NCBI GenBank assembly: GCA_035048485.1
Contig: CM068587.1
Location: 54,415,001 to 54,479,000, forward strand
DNA length: 64,000 nt
Reading direction: 5' to 3'
Origin: Pteria penguin
Taxonomy: Eukaryota; Mollusca; Bivalvia; Pterioida; Pteriidae
Shown: one piece after another, positions 34,985 to 46,140 of the stretch
Numbering within the stretch: position 1 is the stretch's first letter
How the letters are laid out: each line of letters begins with the position of its first letter
Notes under the pieces: model-generated
What the model was told of the DNA's origin: nothing
Seen by the model: the letters and a program-made list of their open reading frames with translations, nothing else
The model's database searches: none
Program-made: the position numbers and the translations under genes

Positions 34985-35100
34985 AATATTTTGTGTTTTG
35001 TGATATATGGCACTGATATCTCTGGGAGAAGTTTTGTGATATGGCACTGATATCTCTGGGAGAAGATTTGTGATATGGCACTGATATCTCTGATAGACGA
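34985..35100 (+). repeat. three-copy 36-bp repeat in GPCR 3' region
   Basis: GATATGGCACTGATATCTCT followed by GGGAGAAG and TTTGT occurs three times just after the stop codon, with the last copy changed to GATAGACG. It probably lies within the 3' UTR. Confidence 0.75.
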
Positions 35101-35214
35101 TTTGTATAAGTACATGTAAGATACTGAGTCTCCGTAACCAAATGAGATAAAGTACCGCGGTGGGACTCGCTGCAGCATTTAAATCTGCGTAAAGTCTGAG
35201 TTCGAACCATGTCG

Positions 35215-35575
35215 AGGAAAATGGAGAGGTCGACCACTTCATTCACAAACACTGAGATGATTCAAATTAGCGCTGATGAACCAGTTATGTCCCTTGGGAT
35301 TCAACGAACGCTGGGATGATCCAGACAAATGACTTTGCATGAATTATATACCCCTCGGGGTTTATCTTTAGTTTTTAAGTAAAATCTTTTCTTTGCCTAA
35401 AGTGAAAAAATAATTAAGAATAGTTCATTCATGTATGCTTCTCCACTGAATTCAAATGCTGATATTCATATATTTACAACAATATTTGTAATATATGACT
35501 GAAATTTTGCATTAACTCTTACGATAAAACCAAAGTCTTAGCCAATATTACTTTCGGAATGTTTCGAACCTTTTC
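35215..35575 (-). repeat. dispersed repeat, inverted relative to 52838-53450
   Basis: ACTTCATTCACAAACACTGA, GATGATCCAGACAAATGACT and TTGCATG near 35230-35345 match the reverse complement of 53385-53450. 35396-35570 (AAGTGAAAAAATAATTAAGA, ATGTATGCTTCTCCACTGAA, CGATAAAACCAAAGTC) matches the reverse complement of 52838-52985. The order of the two blocks is preserved. Confidence 0.7.
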
Positions 35576-36149
35576 TCTTAAAAGAACCTGTAAAACACGA
35601 ACTGGACGCATATAGCTGGTATCATTTGATAACTTTTGTGACTCCTGATCAAAAGTGATTACATGACAACCCCATTAGAACTCGACCGCTTTTCTTTCGT
35701 AATACACCTCTGACGTGCCTTTTATCACAAAAGAAAACATACAAACGACGAAGTACATGACTGACTACACTTAGACCGGAGTTACCTGCTCTTGCTTGTG
35801 GTAGCTTTTAAGATCTAGACGGGCATTGCGAGTCTATGACTACACTGGGATCGATCTATTTCTGTATCACTATTGATATTGTAATCTAATTTATAAATTA
35901 TGGATATCTTTCATTGTAAATTCCAGTATTCAATTAAATTGTGTACTGCATATGTTTCTTCGAACTTCTGTGGTTTTTATTTGTTTGTTTGGTTTTTTTT
36001 TTCTCTGGTATTGAATAGAATAAATTATTCAGGTGGAAGAGTGGCGTTATACAACAACGGAAATGAATCGTAAACTTTTGGCCTGATGAGGGTTACGATC
36101 GGGATTAAGGCCCTCTGCATCAACTTCCTCAAATAATAAGATTGAGCCA
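35576..36149. other. intergenic, no feature seen
   Basis: AT-rich sequence, with an AATAAATTATTC near 36018 that could be a poly(A) signal but is far from the GPCR stop. Nothing else recognised. Confidence 0.35.
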
Positions 36150-36345
36150 GTGGCGGATCCAGAATTTCCGAGAAAAAAAGGGGGTGGGTGGGCACATGTG
36201 AATGTCAAGTATTAGCCAAAGTACTTGGCTGTTTTGGGTGCCAAATCTTTACTCATATCATTTGAGTGTTTCCAACCTATCATCAATATATACCTTGTAA
36301 ATCTGTGGCGAAAAAAGGGGGCCCGGTAAATCTGTTACTGTGAGC
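36150..36345. mobile_element. GGATCCAGA-type MITE relic
   Basis: CAGTGGCGGATCCAGAATTT at the left, a GGGGGTGGGTGGG stretch and AGTCAAGTATTAGCCAAAGT are shared with 23355-23546. The right terminus (AAATCTGTTACTGTGAG) is worn. Confidence 0.6.
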
Positions 36346-36824
36346 TTTAATCAAGACAGCGACACTTTTTTAAAAACATCTTGTGGGTATAGTCTTTCTC
36401 ACTAACATTAACACATTGAAAATGTCGGTTGTCATCCCGGTGGCGGATCCAGGATCTTGTCTGATCGTATCCTCTACAGTCCGATGGCTTTCACAGAGGC
36501 AATGTAACATGAACGCTCAGACGTGAAAAGACGACAAACTTCACCAAGGCCAAACTTTCCAAATTAGTGTATCGCCCGTGTCCGTGACTTGAGGGTACTG
36601 TCCTACGACATATTTGTGAATTGGGAAATTAAAGCATTCATACATGATTTAATTTCCAAAATTACAGATATATCATGGGACAGTACGTTGAAAAAGGAAA
36701 TGAAGAGGACATGAAATCCATAATATTATTAATCGAATATTTTGGGAAAAAAGCGGAAATTCCTCGTAGGAAATTGTACAGTAATACCGTTGATGTCGTA
36801 AATCCTTTTACACTATTTTACACA

Positions 36825-37362
36825 ACTATTTAATTAAGGAATGACTGTCTTTTTTTCTAGGTTCACGGGGAATGAACTTGGATGAGAAACAAACAAATCA
36901 CGTGAACCGCGAAGCGGTTCTCAAATGATTTGTTTGTTTCTCACCCAAGTTCATTCCCCATGAACCTAGAAAAAAAGACAGTCATTCCTTATATTTACAA
37001 TGCATTTTAAAAGGTTCTTTTTTGAAAACAAAATATCAAATTATCAAACTGGCAAGGACCGAATGTTTCCTGAAGTGGAAAAGTACTTCTGCCACGCAAT
37101 ATAGTGCGTGTCTAGAATGCTAGAAATACTCTATCTGTTCAGGTAATTTCTTTAATTGCGCAAAATTAACAGATGCATTAATTTCGTTATTACAATTCTT
37201 ATATCTAATTAATTTTATTATTCGAGAAAAGATAAATTTTATATTACTACGCAATTGATTTGCCATACGCCGGGTACTACTTCCATGACCCAAATTCATG
37301 GGTTGATGAACCGAGTCTGTTTAGCATGGTTCATCGAAGGAATTAGAGTAGCATTGTAAATA
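36825..37362 (+). mobile_element. foldback element with 150-bp palindrome (uninterrupted copy)
   Basis: Left part (about 36838-36995): inverted arms of about 65 bp starting AGGAATGACTGTC, around a short loop that itself folds (GAACCGCGAAGCGGTTC). Right part: GGCAAGGACCGAATG through to TGATGAACCGAGTCTG and ATGGTTCATCGAAGG, a second small stem. The copy at 3740-6255 is the same but interrupted by 2 kb. No open frame. Confidence 0.75.
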
Positions 37363-38120
37363 TAACTGTATGACCCGAATCATAACAGGAACGACAACTC
37401 CATGTGCATCGAATTTACATAATAAAAAAAAGGCAGAGGGAAGGGGGGCGCAAAACGACATCTTTATGTCGTCAGATCCTCTCCCCGAAAAAACAGCCCC
37501 TCTGCAAATAGCCTTATTTGTAAACAAATTCTTATGGTCGGAGTTATGAATATTGATGAGGAAAGCAGTTCAGAAACCTGCACTGTCCTCACGTTGTCTT
37601 ATCGGTAATTCTAAACCGCATTCTTAAATTTATAAAACTTGGTCTATAAAACAAATATTTAGGACAAAATGCATAGTAATAGTGTCGTAATAGATTCACC
37701 TATGGTTAAAAGGTACTACAATACGAAAGATTCTAGAGTAGTTAATACATGCCTTTACAAGCCAAGGAGGAGGACGCATGTACTGATTTGGTGTTGAATT
37801 TAGATATATAATGCAATTATATTACAAAATTAAGTAAAATCTAGCAGTTTGGTATGGGCAGTGATGGATAAATACCGAGAGTTGTACTCCAGTGAGGGAG
37901 ATAATTCTAGCTAATTTGTGGAAAACCGGGTTGTTTGGAAAGACTCTCACACATTCATGCGTACAATAGGTAATTACTTTCCTCGTTTATTCTTAATTTC
38001 TAAAACTTTAAAATTACTTTACGATATTAAAAATATACATAATCCTTATTTTTTAAATGTATGTTTTAATGGAAAAATACAGATCATACAACTTTATTCC
38101 CTCGATTTTCGAAGAATTCT
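37363..38120. other. intergenic, no feature seen
   Basis: Short A and G tracts near 37420-37450. The open frame at 37918-38172 runs into the inserted SINE tail and is not credible. Confidence 0.4.
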
Positions 38121-38131
38121 CGTGACGGTCC

Positions 38132-38197
38132 CACCGTCGCCATATAGGTGGAATATTCTCGGTGCGACGTAAAACAATAATCTATCTATCTATCTAA
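38132..38197 (+). mobile_element. 66-bp truncated SINE tail with perfect target-site duplication
   Basis: CGTGACGGTCC at 38121-38131 and again at 38198-38208 brackets CATATAGGTGGAATATTCTC, GGTGCGACGTAAAACAATAA and a TATC-repeat tail. This is a minimal, strongly 5'-truncated retroposed copy. Confidence 0.8.
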
Positions 38198-38208
38198 CGT
38201 GACGGTCC

Positions 38209-39135
38209 ACGCTTTGTTGTTATTCTCCTCGTGTTGTTCTGTTTACATATTGTAATCAAGCCATCGGCTATGCAGATTTAGTTTATTCGTGTACAATGCT
38301 GTCTTATGATTCCTTGCATTGTATTTAATGTTGACCCCACAATTATTTGCAATAAATTATCGTATTATTCCGATTATTGTGATTTCCGAAGACTGCAGGC
38401 ATTGATGTTTTCTGAAACTAGACGACTTCTACGATGCGAGAAAAAATTAATTTGTGCTTTGATTGCATATATTCGGGTCATGCAGCTTAAAGCGCACTAG
38501 GTAACGTACATGTTATATAGTTGAAAAATATAGTTTACTATTTACAGAAGTATGGTACAGTGCACGACTTAACCCTGTGCAGACTCGGTATTGCATTTAG
38601 TCGCTAGATAAGAATAAACCAAAAAACCACGTTATTAATATAAACACTACGTCATAGACAGAGTGGTGGTATAATAATTCCCCTAACCAGCAACACAACC
38701 CCCCCCCCCCCTTCCACATACACACACCAAAAAAAAAAAAAAAAGAAAGAAAAAATAAACACACACACAAAACAAAAAACCCAAAACACACACAAACCAA
38801 AACAATTAAAAAAAAAACCAAAAATCAATGACAAAAACAAAAACAGAACGCGCGGTACCGTAACTGTTGTTTATTTTCACGAATACCAGACAATTTCCAG
38901 TTTTTAAGTTTACTACACGCATTGGTTTTGTCAACTTATTTTTGGTGGTTTCTATAATTTCACCAATTTCCGAAATTAGCTCACCTTAACTCTTGAATAG
39001 TTTTTAGCCATGATAGTTCGTGCAGATGTACATGCCACTGTTATTTACAAATTCTCGTTAGTGAAAGGAATTTCTGCACTAAAGAATCCCTCCTGTTGTA
39101 ATGTTACAGACAGTAACACGTATACAGATAGTGGC
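38209..39135. other. intergenic, low-complexity tract
   Basis: 38698-38835 is a C tract followed by A-rich and CA-rich low-complexity DNA, which gives misleading hydrophobic open frames on the minus strand. The remainder is featureless. Confidence 0.5.
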
Positions 39136-39146
39136 GTATCCAGAAA

Positions 39147-39420
39147 TCTAAGCCGGCGTGGCGCGTGGCCTAGTGGTATCGCGCTCGTCTCCTGATCGGG
39201 AGGCCGGGGTTCGAGTCCCGCTCCCGGTCATGCCGGTGTCCTGTCTTTCGGATGAGACAGTAAAAACCGAGGCCCCGTGTCGTGGTATGCATGACACGTT
39301 AAAGATCCCTCACTGCTTCGGGTGGGTACGTTGCAAATTTGTATGCCCCGAATCAGGCAGATGCCCTCACCATATACGTGAAATATTCGTGGTTTGACGT
39401 TAAACAAAAACCAATCAATC
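39147..39420 (+). mobile_element. complete tRNA-derived SINE, first family
   Basis: Flanked by GTATCCAGAAA (39136-39146 and 39421-39431). Head GCGTGGCCTAGTGGTATCGC and GGTTCGAGTCCCGC, central domain TCTTTCGGATGAGACAGTAA, body CACTGCTTCGGGTGGGT, GACGTTAAACAAAAACCAAT and an AATC tail. It lacks the GGTCAAA segment present in the 13.8-kb copy. Confidence 0.9.
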
Positions 39421-39431
39421 GTATCCAGAAA

Positions 39432-41152
39432 ACCAGAAAGTAGAGAAGGGTCACGTGCCAAACCACCACTCCCGACCCCCACCCCCATCTTTTGTTCGTA
39501 ATTGTCTATCCATCCTTACTGTGTGATCTGCTCCTGAAATACCTTTGATTATTGCATAATACTAGTTCCCAATCTCAAAGTAATCAATTACAGACTCCTA
39601 ACACTGCATTAATAATCAACCTTCACAGAATTCTGGCGACGCTTCGTATTGGCGTTCTTTGACAACACGACACGTTGCATGTTAAACAAAAATAACAGAT
39701 CCAATGCAGCCTTTGACTAAAACTATCATTGTTTTATCATTTTAGTTGGATGTTTGATGTCGATATGTAGCTTTTGTATTATCCTAATGATGTATCTAGT
39801 GACATGGATTCGAGGTCTTTCCAATCTTTCAGACAAAAAGGCGTTGTTCCACATTTGGAATGCCAAGCTTCAAACACTATTGTAGGAATGTGTTCGAATT
39901 GCCAAAATACTTTCAAATCGATTTAATACAAAACGTCCTTTTTAACTGGAATGGTCTCAGAAAAAAATCAAACAAAAACAAAACAAAGGGAAGTTAGAGA
40001 GTCTGTGTGTCATATCATTGCATGCACAAAATGTACTTTCCACTAACCATCAAAATTAAGCAAAATAATCGTAAAATGACATAAAATGGCAAATGATTAC
40101 CGTTAATTTCGGATGAATGATATAATAAAGAAGATTATAATCTATATTCCTTATTCATTCAATCTTTATTTCCTCTAAGTTAGAGATTTTACAAAATACA
40201 TAGAGTTAATTCACGTAGTGCAATCCAACATATGAAAAATAAAGATAGAAATATAAATATATGTTTGACAGTTTGTGTGTAAACACTCGGAAATCAAATA
40301 ATATGATAAATAATACGATACGAACTCTTATGAGTTTATATTACATGTATTATTTACACGATGTACAACTAGGCATATGGTAGGCTAAATATACTTATTG
40401 TAAAGCATACAAGAGTCCTTCAGAAATTTGTAATTTAGAAGGCAGAAATCTTCGTGCTTTTGTTCCTATATCATACTGAGTTTTACGTCCCAATAGGGTA
40501 AAATAGATATCTTCATCTGAGAGATTAAACAACTCGGCGCTTAACCCGGATTCAAACAGTTCGATTATATTTTTGTACCATTCCTCACGGATACGTTTGG
40601 TGAAAGCGGATGGGCAAACTGCATGAGTAGGCCATAGCGCAAAGCGTACATATTTGTATGTGATAATGTGGAACCATTTGTGCAAAGGTTTGATATAAAT
40701 TTGCATATTGAAGTGTCATGCATAATTTTTGCCAGATGCCAAAATACTAAGGGAATCGAAACGCCGAGATGAAATACGAGAAACTGGAGTCAATATAAAA
40801 CGCAAACATCTTAATCTTTACATCGTTTATAGATGTCGACTAGTTTCAAATGACTTGTTTCTCTATGAAAAAATGTTTCATTCGGATAAAATCCCCCAAC
40901 TATTTTTCAAGGATTGAAGGATTGTTTTCAAATCATTTCAGTATATGAAGCTATCACTTGATATACGACAATTTGCGTCATATAATTAACAAAGCATAGG
41001 TAAACCTGCAACCACCCCCCCTTCCCCCCCCCCCCCCCACTTTCCCCCTCAAAATAAATAAATCATTCAAACCCACAACAATTCCGTTTTATGTCTGGTT
41101 TTGAAGCCATGAATTAGTACTGTACGCTACTGTTTATGCAGGCCGTCAAGAA
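39432..41152. other. intergenic, one unassigned open frame
   Basis: Mostly AT-rich DNA without recognised repeats; a C tract is at about 41016-41040. The minus-strand open frame 40395-40706 (103 codons, containing IREEWYKNIIELFE and NLSDEDIYFTLLGRKTQYD) has a natural-looking composition and could be the worn end of a retroelement protein, but I cannot assign it. Confidence 0.3.
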
Positions 41153-41161
41153 TCCCTACTT

Positions 41162-41333
41162 AGTTGGTTGGTTGGTTGATTGTTTTACGTCGCTTTCAAC
41201 AATTTTCCAGTAATATCGCGACATGGAAGCAGGAGGCAACCATCCTCTTAAACATAGTGGCACACCCGGGAATCGAACCCGGATCGTCGACGCCGCAAGC
41301 CAAGCGCTTAAGTACTACACCAAACCTGCCCCC
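41162..41333 (-). mobile_element. tRNA-derived SINE, second family, reverse
   Basis: Flanked by TCCCTACTT (41153-41161 and 41334-41342). The reverse complement carries the same head, GGGTTCGATTCCCGGG B box and GCGACGTAAAACAATCAACC tail as 32954-33130. Confidence 0.88.
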
Positions 41334-41342
41334 TCCCTACTT

Positions 41343-41543
41343 TGGAAATAGTAGGACTTGAGTCTTTCTCTCACACACACACTTTTATTTTTTTAGTTTT
41401 TTTTATCCTTTTTTATGCTTTTGTTTGTTTATTTGTTTTTGTTTTGTTTTGTTTTATTTTTGTTAGTTGTTTTGCTTGTTGCTTGTTAGTACTTAAGACG
41501 AAAATGGGACTTTTTCATGAAAATCAGTGATAATAGGATTTGT

Positions 41544-41585
<42 letters not shown>

Positions 41586-42212
41586 AAGGCATGTTTGATT
41601 GATTATTTTGTGATGTCACGGAAGGTGACCGATCATTAATTTGAATTGCTCTGACAAATTTCGTTTCCAAATAATACGAAATAAAATTCATTCCCAAATG
41701 ACGTGACAAAAGGAATTTGGTTGAGAGATATAAGCAAGTATATCTTACAATTCACTTTGTTTCAGGATGCACTATGGCGTATTAATTACCTACCACGATA
41801 AATAAACTACGTACATGGATTTCTTTATGACAGTTTTACAATAGTGCGCGCAGCACAGAGTTCGGAATTCCCCGTACCAATGACTCTGACGTCAGATGCA
41901 TGTTGAAAATGAAACGTGAGAAAGTGACGCAAAACTAATGATTAGATGAACTGATCGATCATATCATATTTTCTCAACTGCGTAATATCAGGTTCATGTC
42001 AATATATGACTGGAATTTTCTTGATATGACAAGATTTTCAACTTATCCTTCTGTTTATCTATCGCATTTATCGAACACTCCCTTTGGCACTAGAGTGATG
42101 TAATGCTATTTATTCGTATTTCAAACGCATTCTGCTTGCATCTCTTTAGATTTAATTACATTATTTAGATTAATATTTCAGACGCGAATCCAGTAATATA
42201 AAAAGGAGCTGG
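41343..42212. other. intergenic with microsatellites
   Basis: (CA)n at about 41372, T/G-rich tract 41385-41490 and (AG)n at 41545-41582. Otherwise no feature; the hydrophobic open frame at 41342-41530 comes from the T/G tract. Confidence 0.5.
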
Positions 42213-42338
42213 GGGCCGTTTCACAAAGAATCATACGTACGATATTTTACGTACGTACAAAAACATTCCTGAAGTCTTAAGGAATTTTTTGTACGTACGT
42301 AAAATATCGTACGTATGATACTTTGTGAAACGGCCCAC
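42213..42338. mobile_element. 126-bp near-perfect palindrome (foldback MITE)
   Basis: GGGCCGTTTCACAAAG at the left is matched by CTTTGTGAAACGGCCC at the right, and the arms continue through ATCATACGTACGATATTTTA and CGTACGTAC to a loop of about 30 bp. Target-site duplication is uncertain. The ends resemble a palindromic element known from many marine invertebrates. Confidence 0.75.
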
Positions 42339-43381
42339 TCTAATCTTCAATTAATTTGAGGTTCCAATGGCGAGATGCCCTCTTCTTTGAAAGATTTGGT
42401 TCGGAATAGTCGAGATTATCTCCCTCAAAATTTCATTTTAGAGCAGCGAATTCTCTCCGTGGGGATATAACACGTGACACGGACTAGGGTTAGGGCTAGA
42501 TTTTTGCCCAATGGTGTTGTAATCTATTCATCTTTAGTGTATGATATGGCGGGAGCAGTGCTCCCCCACTTCCACTTTTTCGCATAAAAATACTGCAATA
42601 CTATGACATTCTATCCATCATCCACCAAAGGTTTTGTTTGATGTATTTTTTGTTTGTTTGTTAAGGTTTAAAAAGAAATGAGCATGTTATATTAATTTAT
42701 CTGTTTTGTTTTTCGATTCTTCGTTTGTTGTTGGGTTTTTTGTTTGTTTTCTTTTGTTATGTTTTTTATTTTTGTTTTGATTTTGTTTTTGTTTTTGTTT
42801 TTTTGTTTTTGTTTCTTGTTTTTTTTTTTTTTGGGGGGGGGGGTTATTTATTTGGGTGGTGGGTTGTTTGCTTGTTCCTATAGTGTGGTTTCGGTTTTGT
42901 TTATTTATTTGTTTGCTTGTGGGCTTTTTCTGTTTTGTTCTGTATTCTATTTTTGCTCTGGGTTTTTTCTATTTGTTTTGTTGTTGCTGTTAATTGTTTT
43001 AGTTGCTAATTTACCCCTTCACTTTGTCCGACTCAGATATGCATTTTTCACACAAATAAACTTAAACCAATCTTCATCTGCTTCAACATATGGAGGGTAT
43101 TCGTAGTCAAAAATTTAGACATGTAAAATTGTAAATTTACGTTGAAGATGTATCGTTTACACATGTACTTTGTACAAATGTATTATTTACACTTGTACTT
43201 ATTGCAGTTGTATGTTTTACATATGCACTTTCACGGGCAATTTTAACTGTGCAAAACCACACCGGTGAAACATTAAGTTTGTATTTATGCATATTTGAAT
43301 GTTCATTTTACTATAACACAGGCATAGTTTGCAGTTCTAGATACTTCTATTCAACGTATTGCAGAATATACAAGTTACAAT
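42339..43381. other. intergenic with T/G-rich low complexity
   Basis: 42640-42990 is T- and GT-rich with a G tract at 42832-42843, producing a 120-codon Phe/Leu-rich open frame that I reject. The right part (43110-43380) is featureless. Confidence 0.5.
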
Positions 43382-43699
43382 GTGTGTTCCTTAAATTATG
43401 GCAAACGTCTGAGTGACGTAATGTGTGTTCCTTAAAATATGACAAACGTCTGAGTGACGTAATGTGTGTTCCTTAAAATATGACAAACGTCTGAGTGACG
43501 TAATGTGTGTTCCTTAAAATATGACAAACGTCTGAGTGACGTAATGTGTGTTCCGTTCAGTATGACAAACGTCTGAGTGACGTACTGTGTTCCTTAAAGT
43601 TTGACAAACGTCTGAATGACGTACTGTGTTCCTTAAAGTTTGACAAACGTCTGAGTGACGTACTGTGTTCCTTAAAGTGTGACAAACGTCTGAGTGACG
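43382..43699 (+). repeat. 41-bp tandem repeat with TGACGTAA, 8 copies
   Basis: Unit GTGTGTTCCTTAAAATATGA plus CAAACGTCTGAGTGACGTAAT; the last three units are 39 bp (GTACTGTGTTCC). Each unit has TGACGTA, a match to half- or full bZIP (CREB/ATF-type) sites. No function is shown. Confidence 0.93.
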
Positions 43700-44506
43700 G
43701 GGGCCCTTAAACCGGTTAACCACACCATTTGTTTGGCTTTTTTCAAATTAAATGACCATGACGTCCTAAGTCGGTATCGTAATTGCACTACAATCAAATA
43801 TTTTTGTAATGTGTTTTATGTGCAAGTATATTATTGATATTCATGTATTGTATAGCTCCATGGTCACTTTTGCCACATAACTGAGCCAGTAACTCCTCTT
43901 TTTTCTTTTTTTTTTCTCTTTTGTAAAATTTAATAACGACATCTGTTCTTGATGAGATTAGAATACTATGCTTTAATTTGAATTTGCTTTTTCAATTGTT
44001 TAAGTGACGCATATAGGCGTGAATACTTACAGATATTTCATCTCATTGTGATACGATCTTCTTATCATACTGTGCAGTCTTTGTTACGACCTTTCTGATT
44101 GGCTACAAGTGCTGCCTATCTCGCAAATAGCTATCAGGGCAAGTAGCTCCACTTTACTTTTAAGTGTCTGAAAATGCAGCATTTGTGTCGATAAGATGCT
44201 TCTATAATTGACCAAGAATTATGAAAATACATTTTGAGAAAGGGACACTATTGTTCAAAACTTGGATAAATAATGGCATGAATGCTACGTGGCAGGTACA
44301 ATACCGACCGTGTTTTTCCGTAAATTCGCCCAAAACCTATCAAAATGCGATAGAGTTTTTCGTAGAAACTTGTCAACTTGTTTTTAATGTTGTACTTTGT
44401 CCCTCCCTCCTCTCTTCCGTTCACATCTTATGTTTTGAGTTGTGTTTAGTCACATGAAAATTGTTGCACTTATATGAAGCAATGTGCAGAAATTAACCCA
44501 ATGCAA
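43700..44506. other. intergenic, no feature seen
   Basis: Unremarkable AT-rich DNA. The open frame 44221-44457 has no recognisable motif. From about 44475 the sequence begins to resemble the SINE body. Confidence 0.35.
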
Positions 44507-45377
44507 TGAGGTCATCCAAAGCAGTAAGGGAGAGTTTACCTGCCGCGTCTACCGTGAAAAGGGACCCACCCAAAGCAGCAAGGGATCTCTCACGTGCCTC
44601 GTCTACCGTTATATGGGACCCACCCAAAGCAGCAAGGGATCTCTCACGTGCCTCGTCTACCGTGATTTGGGACCCACCCAAAGCAGCAAGGGATATTTCA
44701 CGTGCCATGTCTATCGTGATATAGGACCCGCCCAAAGCAGCAATGGATCTTTCACGTGCCTCGTCTACCATGAAAAGGGACCCACTCAAAGCAGTAAGGG
44801 ATCTTTCACGTGCCTCGTCTACTGTGAAAAGGGACCCACCCAAAGCAGCAAGGGATCTCTCATGTGCCTCGTCTACCGTGATATGGAACCCACCCAAAGC
44901 AGCAAGGGATCTCTCACGTGCCTCGTCTACCGTGATATGGAACCCACACGAAGCAGTGAGCGATCTTTAACATGCCACGTCTACCGTGAAAAGGGACCCA
45001 CCACAAAGCAGTAAGGGATCTCTCACGTGCCTCGTTTACCGTAATATGGGACCCACCCAAAGCAGCAAGGGATCTCTCACGTGCCTCGTCTACCGTGATT
45101 TGGAACCCACCCAAAGCAGCAAGGGATCTCTTGCGTGCCTCGTCTACCGTAATATGGGACCCACCCAAAGCAGTAAGGGATCTTTCACGTGCCTCGTCTA
45201 CCGTGAAAAGGGACCCACCCAAAGCAGCAAGGGATCTCTCACGTACCTCGTCTACCGTTATATGGGACCCACCCAAAGCAGTAAGGGATCTTTCACGTGC
45301 CTCGTCTACCGTGATATGGCACCCACGAAAAACAGTGACGGATCTTTCACGTGCCACGTCTACCGTGACATGGGACC
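44507..45377 (-). repeat. 54-bp tandem array expanded from a SINE central domain, about 16 copies
   Basis: Unit GGACCCACCCAAAGCAGCAA, GGGATCTCTCACGTGCCTCG, TCTACCGTGATATG. The intact SINE at 13779 (same strand view) has GGACCCACCCGAAGCAGTGA, GGGATCTTTAACGTGCCATG and ATACCACGACACG at one place. Past the array, GGGACCTTGAGTTTAGTATC then TCTTTCAAACGACA and TTGAACCACCGACTCC track the SINE's next segments (GGGGCCTCGGTTTTTACTG, CATCCGAAAGACA, CTCGAACCCCGGCCTCC). Most units have CACGTG. Period 54 opens frames of up to 202 codons on both strands; these are not considered genes. Confidence 0.85.
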
Positions 45378-46140
45378 TTGAGTTTAGTATCTCTTTCAAA
45401 CGACAAGAAACAATTGAACCACCGACTCCAAATACCTTATCTCCGAAGAGGAATTCGAAAAATTTGAATTTATAGCGCAAATTCCAAAACTTCAGTATGC
45501 CTTGCCAAGCAGCTGATATCATCTTCGTTTAACAGCTATATTTTACTTGAGTTCTTATAAATGAGTTACACTCTATTAGTAATTACGATTGGAAGACGAC
45601 ACCCTTCTAAACCATCGCAAGACCATGTCCGATGTCCGTTTCTAAAATAAGCTTTGATAAATATGACCTCCCTACAATGTAATGGTTCCCCAAATTACAG
45701 AAAAGTCCCAATAAATCAAGTTATATATCCAATTCCAGTCATTGTTCTGTTATTACTCTTTCGAGACACATAATTTCCGCTATAACTGCAGTCAGAGGTC
45801 ATATCCATAGGGTACTGTAATGTCGCATTAAAAATGGTCAGATCAACTATTATTGGTCAATATATAATTCCGACTAAATCATATAAGTGAAGGTTCATTC
45901 ACGACATGTTCAGGCTGCTGACCTCTCTTAATTTATTTACCTGGTATACCTCCGTATCACGTGATTTAATCATAATTGAACTGTTGTTGTTCATACGGTG
46001 GTGGTATTTCTTTCATAGAGCCTGAGATTTATCCCTGTATTTCGGAAATCTCTCGATTCTGGTTCTGTCTCCATCAAACTATGACTCCTACACTACTAAT
46101 GTCTTCTTTTCGTCCCCCTTTTTGTTTGTTTTTGTTGTTG
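45378..46140. other. SINE remnant end, then intergenic
   Basis: 45378-45460 is the worn tRNA-head side of the expanded SINE. The rest shows nothing recognisable. Confidence 0.4.

Noticed and set aside
39158..39397. 79-codon frame with cysteines, also seen in reverse at 13748-13984
   Set aside because: Both are translations of the same SINE and not a protein family.
42744..43106. 120-codon Phe/Leu-rich membrane-like frame
   Set aside because: Translation of T/G-rich low complexity with G tracts; the same applies to 46122-46361, 41342-41530 and 38597-38840.
44484..45522. Long open frames (up to 202 codons) on both strands of the 54-bp array
   Set aside because: Artefact of a 54-bp SINE-derived tandem repeat.
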